Below, in pieces: positions 43,168 through 51,938 of a stretch of 64,000 bases of DNA. The notes under the pieces are model-generated. The model was not told the DNA's origin and ran no database searches. It saw only the letters and a program-made list of their open reading frames with translations. The first letter of the stretch is position 1. Each line of letters begins with the position of its first letter. Location: contig OZ252253.1 of NCBI GenBank assembly GCA_965249775.1, positions 2,046,001 through 2,110,000 of the forward strand. The letters run 5' to 3'. The position numbers and the translations under genes were made by a program. The stretch comes from UBA822 sp965249775 (GTDB lineage: Bacteria > Gemmatimonadota > Gemmatimonadetes > Longimicrobiales > Gaopeijiaceae).

Positions 43168-44218
43168 GCGAATCGCCCCCCTGGCGGCTCTGCTCATCGC
43201 CCTCGCCGAGACTTCCTGTGCCGGAGTGACTCCCCGGAATAGCCAATTCTACCTCCCGGGGGATTACAACTACGCGTTCTACGACACCCATAATAGAGCG
43301 GCTCGGTCTTTTTACGCGGCCCATGTGGCCCACTTCGGCGTCTATGAGATCGCGCTCACGAAGGGCGAGGACGCGACGGATGCGTTCGCAGAGTTGGAGA
43401 CTCGCGTTCGGCGGTTGGTTGCGGAGCCGCCCAGGTTCGAGCCGCGTGCGGAGCTCATCGCCCCTGCCTGGATGAGGATGGCTCATCCGACCGGGCGGAG
43501 CATGGACTGGACCCACCACCTCCACAGCCAGCTCTACGACATACTCACGGATGCGTCGGTAACCGAGAAGCAAACGGCCGGGGAGCGGGCTACGGCGTAT
43601 TATCTGTCGAACGCATCAGCTGCGTTTTCGACTCGCGGATACGGGCATCGGTGGATGATGGGCGGAGGAGCGTGGGCCGGCACTTTCGCTCGCAAGTATC
43701 CGGAGATCAATGGGATCCTGTGGGCATATCACTGGCACCACGCCGCCGTTTACGAGGCACTCATGGAACCGACTCCCGAGGCCCAGGAGCGAGAGCTCGA
43801 TCGAGTCATCGACCTGTTCGCGGATTCGGTCCTCGCCAACCCCCCTGAGTATATGCCCCTGACAGCGGAGGTGGCCCCTCGCTTTTCCAAGATGTTTCCG
43901 GCCGCCGCGCACATCTTCGACAACCTCCACATGATGCACGACATCACCAATGACATCATGGTGGACGGACGCCTGAGCCGGGCGGAGAAGGAAGCAGAGA
44001 TCCAACGGATGCTCCGGAACCAGACCTATGCCACGCAGGACTCCATGGTGGCGCCGGGAATAGCGGCGATGGCGGACAGCGCGATGGGGCCAAGCTCGAT
44101 GCGCGTTCCGACACGACTTCCCGATGGATCGTGGCTGCCACAGGGCCACCCCGAGTCGCAGATGGTTCCCATGAGCCAGTTCATGACGCCCTTACTGCCG
44201 GAGGGGGTCGAAAGATGA
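43145..44218 (+). CDS. Putative periplasmic/lipoprotein, His- and Met-rich, unknown family
   Basis: Protein of 357 residues beginning at the ATG at 43145 inside the end of the pump gene (23-bp overlap). It has a signal segment (LAALLIALAETSCAG) with a weak lipobox. The mature protein is largely helical and contains HxxH-type and aromatic-His clusters: SMDWTHHLHSQLYDIL, YHWHHAAVYEALME and HIFDNLHMMHDITNDIM. Met-rich segments occur near the C-terminus (ESQMVPMSQFM). These are plausible metal ligands. It is co-translated with the pump and overlaps the next gene by ATGA. I know no named family, so a metal-handling accessory is inferred from context only. Confidence 0.65.
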   Translation: MLKVMSCRRIAPLAALLIALAETSCAGVTPRNSQFYLPGDYNYAFYDTHNRAARSFYAAHVAHFGVYEIALTKGEDATDAFAELETRVRRLVAEPPRFEPRAELIAPAWMRMAHPTGRSMDWTHHLHSQLYDILTDASVTEKQTAGERATAYYLSNASAAFSTRGYGHRWMMGGGAWAGTFARKYPEINGILWAYHWHHAAVYEALMEPTPEAQERELDRVIDLFADSVLANPPEYMPLTAEVAPRFSKMFPAAAHIFDNLHMMHDITNDIMVDGRLSRAEKEAEIQRMLRNQTYATQDSMVAPGIAAMADSAMGPSSMRVPTRLPDGSWLPQGHPESQMVPMSQFMTPLLPEGVER

Positions 44219-45078
44219 CCGGCACATCGTCGGTCCGGGCTTTGCGGTTGTTCGCTGTCGTTGTCGTTGTCGTGGCCGGCCTTTCGGGACGCGAAGCGAC
44301 TGCACAGGAAGACTTTCTATCCCTGGATGCGGGCCGTCCTCTCAAGGTCACGGACGCGTATCCGAAGAAGTATCTCGAGTGGGAGTTTCGGTTCGGGCTA
44401 CAAGCTCGTTGGACAGACGAGGGCCGGAGATTGTTCGCGGGTCTCATCGAGTTGGAGACGGGCCTGTTTCGAAATTTCGAGATCGGCGCGGGCCTGGAGG
44501 TGGCCAGCGAAGGCGGCGGGACCAGCGACCTCCTTGTTCATCAACATCGAAGTGAGGACCTGCATGGGCTGGGAGTCGAGGCCCTCTACAATCTCAAACA
44601 CGAGGGGTGGACGTGGCCGGCCATCGCCATTCAGGTCGGCGTCAAGGTTCCTACAGGAGGCCACCTCTCCCGAGGAGGTTCGGCTTCGTCGTTGGATCTT
44701 CTTCTCACGCGGAGCTTCGCCAGCCGCCTCCGGATACACGTCAACGGCGGGTATGTCGGAGCAGCACTGTTGGACGGCGATGATTATTGGAGGGGCGGTG
44801 TTGCCTTCGACATCCCCATGGGATTGAGCAGCCGGTTAATCATGGGCAATCTATACGCGGAGTTTCCCGCTTATTTCGGCGCCACTCGTGCCTGGGCCGA
44901 GCTGGGTACCCGGATGCAGGTCACCAACCTCTCGGTAATCGATGTGGGGCTCGCTACCCGGCTCGACGAGTGGGATCGCGGGGTGGCGAACGTGAGGCTC
45001 ATCGTCGGCTTTAGCCGTGTGTTCGGGATCGGTGGTCTGGTTCGAGTCCCCCAGTACCCTGATCCGAGTGTCCGGTAG
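44215..45078 (+). CDS. Putative outer-membrane beta-barrel protein
   Basis: Protein of 287 residues from the ATG that overlaps the preceding stop. A signal peptide (LRLFAVVVVVVAGLSGREATA) is followed by alternating strands typical of small barrels: EFRFGLQARWTDEGRR, IELETGLFRNFEIGAGLEVA, AIAIQVGVKVPTGGHLS and a strand-like C-terminus. It resembles transporter-like 'phenol MetA degradation' barrels found near metal-efflux genes. As last gene of the operon it may form an additional pore or receptor. The substrate is not known. Confidence 0.65.
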   Translation: MTGTSSVRALRLFAVVVVVVAGLSGREATAQEDFLSLDAGRPLKVTDAYPKKYLEWEFRFGLQARWTDEGRRLFAGLIELETGLFRNFEIGAGLEVASEGGGTSDLLVHQHRSEDLHGLGVEALYNLKHEGWTWPAIAIQVGVKVPTGGHLSRGGSASSLDLLLTRSFASRLRIHVNGGYVGAALLDGDDYWRGGVAFDIPMGLSSRLIMGNLYAEFPAYFGATRAWAELGTRMQVTNLSVIDVGLATRLDEWDRGVANVRLIVGFSRVFGIGGLVRVPQYPDPSVR

Positions 45079-45095
45079 TATGCGGCGTCGCCGCT

Positions 45096-47615
45096 TCAGT
45101 AACGAAGCAGATACTGAAACTTCACGAAGATCGCGCGATTCGTCCGCCGTAGATTTCCCCTGAAGAAAAGTTGCTCGTCGATTCCATTGCCGTCCAGATC
45201 TCCTCGGATCAGGTCGGCCTGTTGGTAGTGGTCGTCGTAGCCAAGGTAGAAAACGGTCCCGGCATTGATCCGATACGTGGCGAGCAAATTGAAGTCGAGC
45301 CTCTTATTCAGCGAGTCGAACTCCGTGATGTTTCGGAAGCCCAGTTTCTCGGTGAGCTGATAGGTGGTGGTTGCACGCAGGATCTTGACGTCGAACTGCT
45401 CAACGCTACCAACCTTCAGTCGGGTGGTGCTCAGGCTGAGTCGCGTGGAGAGACTCGACGTGGGTCGCAGCGAGGCATTGACACTCCACGCGACCTGGTG
45501 GCCAAGGACCGGATCGGCACTGTAGAGAATCTGGTCACCCACCCGGACGTTCGCGCCGAACGACAATGAACGGTTGGCATTCACATTCGTCCGTACCGAG
45601 AACCTCGTTTTTTCGAATTCCGTCCCGAGGAATCGCTCCATGTTTCGATTCACGTCGCCGCTCAAGCTGATATTGCCGGCAAGAGAGAAATTCAGACCGA
45701 GACCGAGTTGGCGGTCCTGGAGATTTCCGTCGAAGTCCCAATTCCGACCGACGGACACTCGGGGGCCCCAATTGATGATCCGCCCCTCCGGCCAGAACCG
45801 GTACGAAACGTTGGCGCTGACAAACCGCTCGTCCGTTCGGCGTACGAATCCGACGTCGGTGCCGAAATCAGGAGAGATCTGATAGGAGGCGAGGAACCAG
45901 CTCAGGCTTCGCCCGTTTCGGCGGATGCCTGCGTCGAACATTTCGCCGGTACGTTGGACCCCGCCCGGATCCCGCCGCCAAGTCCGAATGGCGTGCCCCG
46001 TAATTACGGTGGTCGAGCCCAGCCGGAAGTTGGCATCCGCCCCGATCAAGCGACTAAAGCCGTCCAGGAACTCTCGATCCGTGAAAATGGCGCCGATGTT
46101 GGACTCGGAATACAGGTTGTACTGGGCGCGGCCGATGTACGTGTAGGCGTGCTGGCCGAACGCGCGGTCCGACTCGTTCTCCACTAGACCGGGCGCGCGG
46201 TCGTTCGCCGCCAGCACACCGAGCGAGAGGCCACCCACCTTTCCCGTTACCTTCGCACCGAAGTCCGGATCGACAATGGTGCGGGTGTGGACCAGGGTCA
46301 CGACGGGTGAAAAGTCGAAGATCTCCGCCCCCTCTACGAAAAAGGGCCGGAGCTCGGGGTAGAATATGGGGAAGCGCTGGTTCACCTCGATCTGTGTGCG
46401 ATCCGACTCGATTTGCGAGAAATCCGGGTTCACGGTCAGGTCGGCGGTCAGGTTCGACGTGATCCCGTACTTGACGTTCACCCCCGCGTCGGGATCGGTG
46501 TCCAGGTGGACGAAATCGGGAACGGTCGGATCAATCGCGCCGTACCGGATGGCCGTGAAGGTCGGCAGTACCTCGAGGTTCCGGCTGTTGGAGAGGTTGA
46601 CCATGCCGTCCAGCACGCCCATCTGCGCAAAGAAGCTCGACTCGTCGCGAGACATCGGCGCCCAGACCTGGTTCTCTTGATCTTTGCCCCAGACCTCGCG
46701 AACGATCTGGAACCCCCACCGGTGCGCCTCGTCCCGAGCCCGACTGGGGTACCGTAGGCTCTTGAACGGGATCGCCATCTCTGCGGTATATCCGTCCTCA
46801 ACGATCTGACCGCCGGTCTCGAACAAGGCGTTCCACGAGCGATCCGCAAACGGAATGCGGCCGCCGGAACCCCCTCCACCACCGCGACCGAAACCGCCCG
46901 AGCTGATGATTCCATCACCCTGCACCCCATAGGCGTTGACGTCGAAGTCGTACCCGCGTTGCTGGTCCAAGAACGTGTCGAAATAGACCGTCATGAGATC
47001 GTCCAACATCGCCCGATCGCGATCCACACGGTTCGCGCGCATGATGGAGGGGTCCTCATAGTGTGCGTAGAACCCGAAGTAGAGATTGTTCGCGTCGTAG
47101 GCGACGTAGACCTCGGTCTTCTCGGTCGCGGGCGCACCGTCGAGCGGAGACTGCTGCACGAACTCGGTGATCAGGGCGGCGGTTTTCCACACCTCGTCGT
47201 CGAGTCGGCCGTCGATCTCCGGAGGCGTGTCGGTTCGAGTCGGACGCACCGTCGGTCGGTTGGGAACCAAACCGGTATTCTCCAAGCCCGTATCTATCAC
47301 GCCGGCATCTACTACGCTGCTATCTACCGCGACGGTGTCTACTGCGATGGTATCTACTGCGGATGCCGGCGTGCGCTCCCGTTGGTCCTGGCCAGCCACT
47401 TCGTTGGGCATGAAGACCAGGATCTGCCCCGTCACAAGGGCCACACCGAGCCCCATCTCCCACGCGTTCTTCCGGGGTCTGCCGTCTTTGGGCCGACTAT
47501 CTATAGACGCACTGGAACTCAACACAGTCCTCGTAACAAAGCACAGTAAGGCTGAATGGCGGAAGAACGGAAGAGATCCGTTCCCATGAATCAACCGCCG
47601 AAGAGGACTAAACAT
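45096..47615 (-). CDS. DUF5916 outer-membrane protein with N-terminal CBM9-like domain
   Basis: Protein of up to 839 residues. After a hydrophobic segment (GLGVALVTGQILVFMPNEVAG) it has a repetitive linker of Val-Asp-Thr units (about residues 83-113). A CBM9-like domain follows (PPEIDGRLDDEVWKTAALIT, VYVAYDANNLYFGFYAH), then a DUF5916 barrel containing ITSNLTADLTVNPDFSQIES and ERFPIFYPELRPFFVEGAEI-type turns. The C-terminal RAIFVKFQYLLRY ends as a barrel. The true start may be the ATG at 47456. Relatives are abundant in Gemmatimonadota, with no settled function. It is convergent with the metal operon. Confidence 0.82.
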   Translation of the reverse strand: MFSPLRRLIHGNGSLPFFRHSALLCFVTRTVLSSSASIDSRPKDGRPRKNAWEMGLGVALVTGQILVFMPNEVAGQDQRERTPASAVDTIAVDTVAVDSSVVDAGVIDTGLENTGLVPNRPTVRPTRTDTPPEIDGRLDDEVWKTAALITEFVQQSPLDGAPATEKTEVYVAYDANNLYFGFYAHYEDPSIMRANRVDRDRAMLDDLMTVYFDTFLDQQRGYDFDVNAYGVQGDGIISSGGFGRGGGGGSGGRIPFADRSWNALFETGGQIVEDGYTAEMAIPFKSLRYPSRARDEAHRWGFQIVREVWGKDQENQVWAPMSRDESSFFAQMGVLDGMVNLSNSRNLEVLPTFTAIRYGAIDPTVPDFVHLDTDPDAGVNVKYGITSNLTADLTVNPDFSQIESDRTQIEVNQRFPIFYPELRPFFVEGAEIFDFSPVVTLVHTRTIVDPDFGAKVTGKVGGLSLGVLAANDRAPGLVENESDRAFGQHAYTYIGRAQYNLYSESNIGAIFTDREFLDGFSRLIGADANFRLGSTTVITGHAIRTWRRDPGGVQRTGEMFDAGIRRNGRSLSWFLASYQISPDFGTDVGFVRRTDERFVSANVSYRFWPEGRIINWGPRVSVGRNWDFDGNLQDRQLGLGLNFSLAGNISLSGDVNRNMERFLGTEFEKTRFSVRTNVNANRSLSFGANVRVGDQILYSADPVLGHQVAWSVNASLRPTSSLSTRLSLSTTRLKVGSVEQFDVKILRATTTYQLTEKLGFRNITEFDSLNKRLDFNLLATYRINAGTVFYLGYDDHYQQADLIRGDLDGNGIDEQLFFRGNLRRTNRAIFVKFQYLLRY

Positions 47616-47680
47616 AACGTACCAAAGGCGCCCGGCCCACAGGTCCCGCGCAGCCTGCCGGGTCCGTCCTCCACGGCGGA

Positions 47681-47707
47681 AGCCGAGGGGGCAAGGCCCC
47701 CTCGGCT
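47681..47707. terminator. Perfect 12-bp hairpin
   Basis: AGCCGAGGGGGC, loop AAG, GCCCCCTCGGCT. It lies in the gap between the SmbP-like gene and the DUF5916 gene. No strong U-tract follows on either strand. It probably ends the SmbP-like transcript on the minus strand. Confidence 0.6.
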
Positions 47708-47758
47708 TCTCGGCACTCGTGTCTCGATCAGGCGAATCGCGCCGCCCGGTCGATGTCC

Positions 47759-48337
47759 CTACATTTTCAGGTGGGCCAGCCCCTGCTGCGCTTCCCTCGT
47801 CGCGATTTCCGCGTGGTCCATTCCACCATGCGTGATGGCGGACTGCAGGCCCTCGATGGCCATGCCGATGTGAGGGCTATCCGAGACTTCGGCGGCAGCG
47901 CGGGCATGGGTCAACGCCATCTCGGCATGAGTGACCAACACCGAAGCATGGCCCATGTTGCCGTGGTTGACCGCCTGCATGCCGTGATCCAAGGCTTGGT
48001 GGACGTGGACGGCAGCCTGGAGGCTGGCCACGCCCGTGTTCGCCATTCCGGTCGCGATCGGAGCATGATCCATGTTTCCGTGAGTAACGGCATCCGTCAG
48101 GCTCGCTATCGCGGCCACGGTGTAGGGGTTGTCCTGCGGGGCCATCTTGGCGTGTGTCAAGGCCACGTTGGCATGCTGTACCAGGACCTCAGCATGGCCC
48201 ATTCCGCCGTGATTGGCGGCCTGTTGCGCATGGTCCACCGCTTGCGCGAGGTGTTCGTCCTGCGCCAAAGCGGGTTGGACCGTGAGCATGAGAAGTGCGG
48301 CTCCGGCCATTAGGCCGACGTTCAGAGTACGGTACAT
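47759..48337 (-). CDS. SmbP-like periplasmic metal-binding protein with tandem duplication
   Basis: Protein of 192 residues from the ATG at 48337, preceded by GAGGAA. A signal peptide (GLMAGAALLMLTVQPALA) precedes a helical, His- and Met-rich protein. Two similar halves are visible: AVDHAQQAANHGGMGHAEVL with QHANVALTHAKMA, and ALDHGMQAVNHGNMGHASVL with THAEMALTHARAA. Each is followed by a related THGNMDHAPIA/THGGMDHAEIA segment. This matches the small metal-binding protein SmbP of Nitrosomonas, which is about half this length. It probably buffers copper or other divalent metals in the periplasm, fitting the nearby efflux operon. Confidence 0.85.
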   Translation of the reverse strand: MYRTLNVGLMAGAALLMLTVQPALAQDEHLAQAVDHAQQAANHGGMGHAEVLVQHANVALTHAKMAPQDNPYTVAAIASLTDAVTHGNMDHAPIATGMANTGVASLQAAVHVHQALDHGMQAVNHGNMGHASVLVTHAEMALTHARAAAEVSDSPHIGMAIEGLQSAITHGGMDHAEIATREAQQGLAHLKM

Positions 48338-48456
48338 GACGGGTTCCTCGTACGGGGACAAAATTCGGCGTCCGGGGAACGTACAGTTCGGTGGCGCGCT
48401 GGGCTAGGGGTGCGTGAGCAGCCCCGACCGAGGCGGCCCCAGCTCACTCTTGACCA

Positions 48457-48984
48457 CTACATGCTCGCGAAGACCGAGGCCATCTCTGTCTCGGTACAAC
48501 CCAGGAGGATCTCGCGGACGTAACCACCTACCTCCCTCACGACCTCGTGAGCCGCGATCGCCTCCTCGCACCCTTCCTCCTCAACGAAGCACTCCCACCA
48601 CTTGTCGGACTCTCGCGTGCCCTCGGAGACCTGAAGGCAGAGCGCCGCCGTGGGGACCTCCATACAGCCAGCGTATTCCGCGTCGTCGCCGAGGGCCGAG
48701 ACCCTTGCCGTGCAGTCCGACTCCTCGAGATACGTGGTTTCGGTCAAGTGCAGCTGAGACAGTTCCGACATCATGATGAAGCCCGTCCCCAACGGAGCCG
48801 TCGTGGAGGCCACGGTCGAGGGGGCGGCGGCATCCTCGGGCTGTCCCCCGGACGGTGTGCTCGAAGCTTCCCCTGAAGATTCGGAGCCACCACATGCCGT
48901 GAGGCCGAGTACCACAAAGGTGAGAATCGAGACGCCGAAACCAGCGGGTCTGCGAAGCGTCGTTCCTAGGACTGGCGGGTTCAT
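48457..48984 (-). CDS. Putative lipoprotein, unknown function
   Basis: Protein of 175 residues with a lipoprotein signal (GVSILTFVVLGLTACGGS, lipobox LTAC). A Ser/Gly/Pro-rich linker follows. The folded part has six or so Cys (ESDCTARVS, EYAGCMEVPTAALC, WWECFVEEEGCEEAIAAHEV, LLGCTETEM), which may form disulfides. An ATG close to GGAGGAAAT gives a good start. I do not recognise the family. It lies 120 bp downstream of the SmbP-like start, on the same strand. Confidence 0.6.
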   Translation of the reverse strand: MNPPVLGTTLRRPAGFGVSILTFVVLGLTACGGSESSGEASSTPSGGQPEDAAAPSTVASTTAPLGTGFIMMSELSQLHLTETTYLEESDCTARVSALGDDAEYAGCMEVPTAALCLQVSEGTRESDKWWECFVEEEGCEEAIAAHEVVREVGGYVREILLGCTETEMASVFASM

Positions 48985-49011
48985 CCCTCATTTCCTCCAT
49001 ATAGAAGCAGG

Positions 49012-49040
49012 CGGGGCACGGCCACATGAGCCGTGCCCCG
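49012..49040. terminator. Perfect 11-bp hairpin, probable bidirectional terminator
   Basis: CGGGGCACGGC, loop CACATGA, GCCGTGCCCCG, then TTTCTTCATT on the plus strand. It lies between the ends of the 49096-49656 gene and the start of the lipoprotein gene, so it most likely separates those two minus-strand transcripts. Confidence 0.65.
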
Positions 49041-49095
49041 TTTCTTCATTGCCGTGCTGCCGGCGAACTTCGCTCGGCGAGACCGCGTACCTGGC

Positions 49096-49656
49096 CTATG
49101 GCGCCCCGATGTAGGGCGTCATGAGGTGGGCCTCGTCCGTCCCGGCCGCCATTAGCCAAGCGCCACCACCCCTGGGACTCTCGGCAAAACCGGAGCTCGC
49201 CTCGGTCGCACCAGGCATAGCGACAGTCATATGAGTATTGGCGCCCGCCCGATCCGCGCCGCTAAGGGCGAGCCACACCGAGCCGAACACGGGCGCGATC
49301 CGTGTGCCGTTCGCCGAGGCGGCGGCCACCAGCGCGCTAGACCCCGCCCGGTCTCCGCCCTCTGCCGCAAACCGCCGGTTTTGCGCGACCCTGTCCAGGT
49401 TCCCGAGCACCGTGCACGCCATGGCGAATGCCGGCCGGCCGGGATCTCCGGATCGGTCCCAGCAGACCATCTGACTCGTGCCCTCCCTGACGGTCTGGTA
49501 GGTGTGATTGGCGTTCCATTGGATGACTGTAGCGGCGTCGCGGCCCCGTGCGGGGTGGGCCATTAGGGCACGCTCGATCGTCTGTGCGCTGTTCTGTGCT
49601 TCCGCGCCGGCTGATACGGTCAGCACGCCGAGGACGGCGAGAATGATTCGCTTCAT
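49096..49656 (-). CDS. Secreted protein of unknown function
   Basis: Protein of 186 residues with a short signal peptide (MKRIILAVLGVLTVSAGAEA). The mature part contains IERALMAHPARGRDAATVIQ, VCWDRSGDPGRPAFAMACTV with two Cys, and a C-terminal half rich in Gly and Ala. No motif of a known enzyme family is visible. Codon use matches the neighbours. It stands alone, 196 bp divergent from the lut operon. Confidence 0.6.
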   Translation of the reverse strand: MKRIILAVLGVLTVSAGAEAQNSAQTIERALMAHPARGRDAATVIQWNANHTYQTVREGTSQMVCWDRSGDPGRPAFAMACTVLGNLDRVAQNRRFAAEGGDRAGSSALVAAASANGTRIAPVFGSVWLALSGADRAGANTHMTVAMPGATEASSGFAESPRGGGAWLMAAGTDEAHLMTPYIGAP

Positions 49657-49852
49657 GAGTGGCCTCCATTCGACCGTTGGTTACAGATCCCACTACAGCC
49701 TAGATGGCGTCGGAATCACGGCAAACCGGACACCCATGCTACGCACACAGGCCAGGGTTGTCCACCAGCATCCTCGGGTTGGGACAAGATCGCCCTTTGT
49801 TCGATCAGACCCCGGCTTTCCAATATCCATCGGGCACCTAGCTTAGGCCCCC

Positions 49853-50557
49853 ATGCGAGTCTCTCTCTTCGTCACCTGTCTCGGTGACCGCTTCTTCGCA
49901 AAGGCGGCAGCCGACGCCGTTCGCCTCCTCCGCTCGTTGGACGTGGAAGTCGACTTCCCCAGAAATCAGACGTGCTGTGGGCAGCCGGCGTGGAACTCGG
50001 GCCACATACCCCAGGCTCGCGAAATGGCTGAGCACACCGCTGCTGTTTTTGCGAACGCCGACTACGTTGTCCTGCCCTCCGGAAGCTGCGCCGCCATGCT
50101 GCGCTGCACATACCCTCGGCTGCTGGACTCTCCAGCGGTTGCCGAACGCTCCTACGAGCTGGCCGAATTCATCGTGGACGTCCTCGAGGTCACCGAGCTC
50201 GGCCGTGGCCTGGAAGGACGTCGGCTGGCCTACCATCACGGTTGCCACGCGCTGCGAGAGCTCGAGGTGGAAGAGCAGCCCTTGCGGCTTCTCGAGTCCG
50301 CGGGAGCCGGGGTCGTCCCGTGGGAGATGGATCAGGAGTGTTGTGGGTTCGGGGGACTCTTCTCGGTGAAGGCGCCCGAGGTATCGGTCGCTATGGCCGA
50401 TAGGAAGCTGGACACACTTCCCGATGTGGAGACGGTCGTGTCGGCCGACGGCGGGTGCCTGCTCCAGCTGGACGGTCGCGCCCGACGCCGACGGATGCCA
50501 ATCCGCTTCCGGTCTCTGGCCTCGGTCCTGTGGGAGGCCCGCCGTGGAGGTGCATAG
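49853..50557 (+). CDS. lutA: L-lactate oxidation Fe-S protein LutA
   Basis: Protein of 234 residues of the CCG-domain family. Two cysteine motifs are visible: TCCGQPAWNSGH near residue 41 and ECCGFGGLFSVK near residue 163, plus LPSGSCAAM. These ligate an iron-sulfur cluster in glycolate-oxidase- and heterodisulfide-reductase-like subunits. With LutB and LutC it oxidises L-lactate to pyruvate. The reading frame overlaps the start of lutB by 14 bp, so translation is coupled. Confidence 0.9.
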   Translation: MRVSLFVTCLGDRFFAKAAADAVRLLRSLDVEVDFPRNQTCCGQPAWNSGHIPQAREMAEHTAAVFANADYVVLPSGSCAAMLRCTYPRLLDSPAVAERSYELAEFIVDVLEVTELGRGLEGRRLAYHHGCHALRELEVEEQPLRLLESAGAGVVPWEMDQECCGFGGLFSVKAPEVSVAMADRKLDTLPDVETVVSADGGCLLQLDGRARRRRMPIRFRSLASVLWEARRGGA

Positions 50558-51938
50558 CCGGGATTACCGGGCTCGAGCCCGCCGTATCATCGAGGAGACC
50601 CCGGACGCACGGGAGGCGGTCACTGCGGCCACCCGAACGTTCGTCGATAATCGACTGAAGGCCTTCGCCGACCTCGATGGGCCGGCTCTGAGCCGATGGG
50701 CCGAGCGAGTGAAGAGCCACGCGCTCACCCACCTCGCGGACTATCTCGAAGAGGCGGAGGCTAGGCTGGTCGAGCGGGGGGCCCATGTCCACTGGGCCGA
50801 GACTGCTTCGGACGTCCACCGCATTTTCGAGCGCATAGTGCGCGAACGCAGCGTTCAGAAAGTGGTGAAGGCCAAGAGCATGCTCAGTGAAGAGATCGGG
50901 CTCAACCCCTTCTTGGAATCCTGCGGCGTGGAGGTGTTCGAGACCGACCTCGGCGAATACATCATCCAGCTCCTCGGCGAGCCACCCAGCCACATCGTCG
51001 GCCCTTCGATCCACAAGAGCCTAGACGACACGCGAGCGATCTTCCACGAGCGGCTCGGTACGCCCCGGGATGCGTCACCGGAACGCCTCGCAGAAGCCGC
51101 CCGAGACCTTCTGCGAGACGCCTTCCTTACAGCCGAGCTGGGAGTCAGCGGAGGGAACTTCCTGGTTGCGGAGACCGGCTCGATCGCTCTGATCGAGAAC
51201 GAGGGCAACATCAGGCTGTCGACGTCGGTTCCGCGGATCCACGTCGCGCTGGTCGGGATCGAGAAGGTGCTCCCCAGATGGGCCGATCTCTCCACCTTCC
51301 TCCAGGTCACCGCCAAGTCGGCGACCGGACAGCCGGTGGGGTGCTTCGTCTCGATGATCCAGGGGCCCGGAGGCGCGCCCGGGGGTGAGCCCGACGGCCC
51401 CGAAGAACTACACGTTGTGCTGGTAGACAACGGACGCACGCGAATGCTGGCGGATCCCGAGGTCTGGGAGGCACTGCGCTGCGTACGCTGCGGGGCGTGT
51501 CTGAACATCTGCCCCGTGTATCGTCAGACGGGCGGGCACGCGTACGGCTATGTCTATTCCGGCCCGATCGGGGGCATCGTGGGCCCCGGTTTGGTCGGCC
51601 TGGAGGAGACGCTGCCCCTGCCCTTCGCTTCCTCGGCCTGTGGAGCGTGCGCAGACGTGTGCCCGGTCCGGATCCCGATCCCGCATCTGCTTCACGTCTG
51701 GCGCCAACGGGCGGTCGAGCGGGGGCTCACCAGCGAATTGGAACGCTCTGCGCTGGGTCTCCTGACCTCCACGGCGACACGCAGCAGACTCTTCGGGTGG
51801 GCAGAGAAGGTGGCCGGACTCCTTCCGGAACAGGTCGTTCGACGCCTCCCGATGCTCCGTGACTGGAGCGCCGGCCGTGAGCCCCCTCGGGCGGACGGTC
51901 CGACCTTTCGTGAGCTCTGGGACGAGGGTATCGAGTGA
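50544..51938 (+). CDS. lutB: L-lactate oxidation Fe-S protein LutB
   Basis: Protein of about 464 residues starting at GTG 50544, with GGGAGG 6 nt upstream. GTG 50550 is an alternative. The N-terminal LUD-like domain has VVKAKSMLSEEIGLNPFLE, GVEVFETDLGEYIIQLLGE and LIENEGNIRLSTSVPRIHVA. Two ferredoxin clusters follow: CVRCGACLNICPVY and CGACADVCPVRIPI. It is the central electron-transfer subunit of the lactate complex. Its stop overlaps the lutC start (GTGA). Confidence 0.92.
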   Translation: MEVHSRDYRARARRIIEETPDAREAVTAATRTFVDNRLKAFADLDGPALSRWAERVKSHALTHLADYLEEAEARLVERGAHVHWAETASDVHRIFERIVRERSVQKVVKAKSMLSEEIGLNPFLESCGVEVFETDLGEYIIQLLGEPPSHIVGPSIHKSLDDTRAIFHERLGTPRDASPERLAEAARDLLRDAFLTAELGVSGGNFLVAETGSIALIENEGNIRLSTSVPRIHVALVGIEKVLPRWADLSTFLQVTAKSATGQPVGCFVSMIQGPGGAPGGEPDGPEELHVVLVDNGRTRMLADPEVWEALRCVRCGACLNICPVYRQTGGHAYGYVYSGPIGGIVGPGLVGLEETLPLPFASSACGACADVCPVRIPIPHLLHVWRQRAVERGLTSELERSALGLLTSTATRSRLFGWAEKVAGLLPEQVVRRLPMLRDWSAGREPPRADGPTFRELWDEGIE

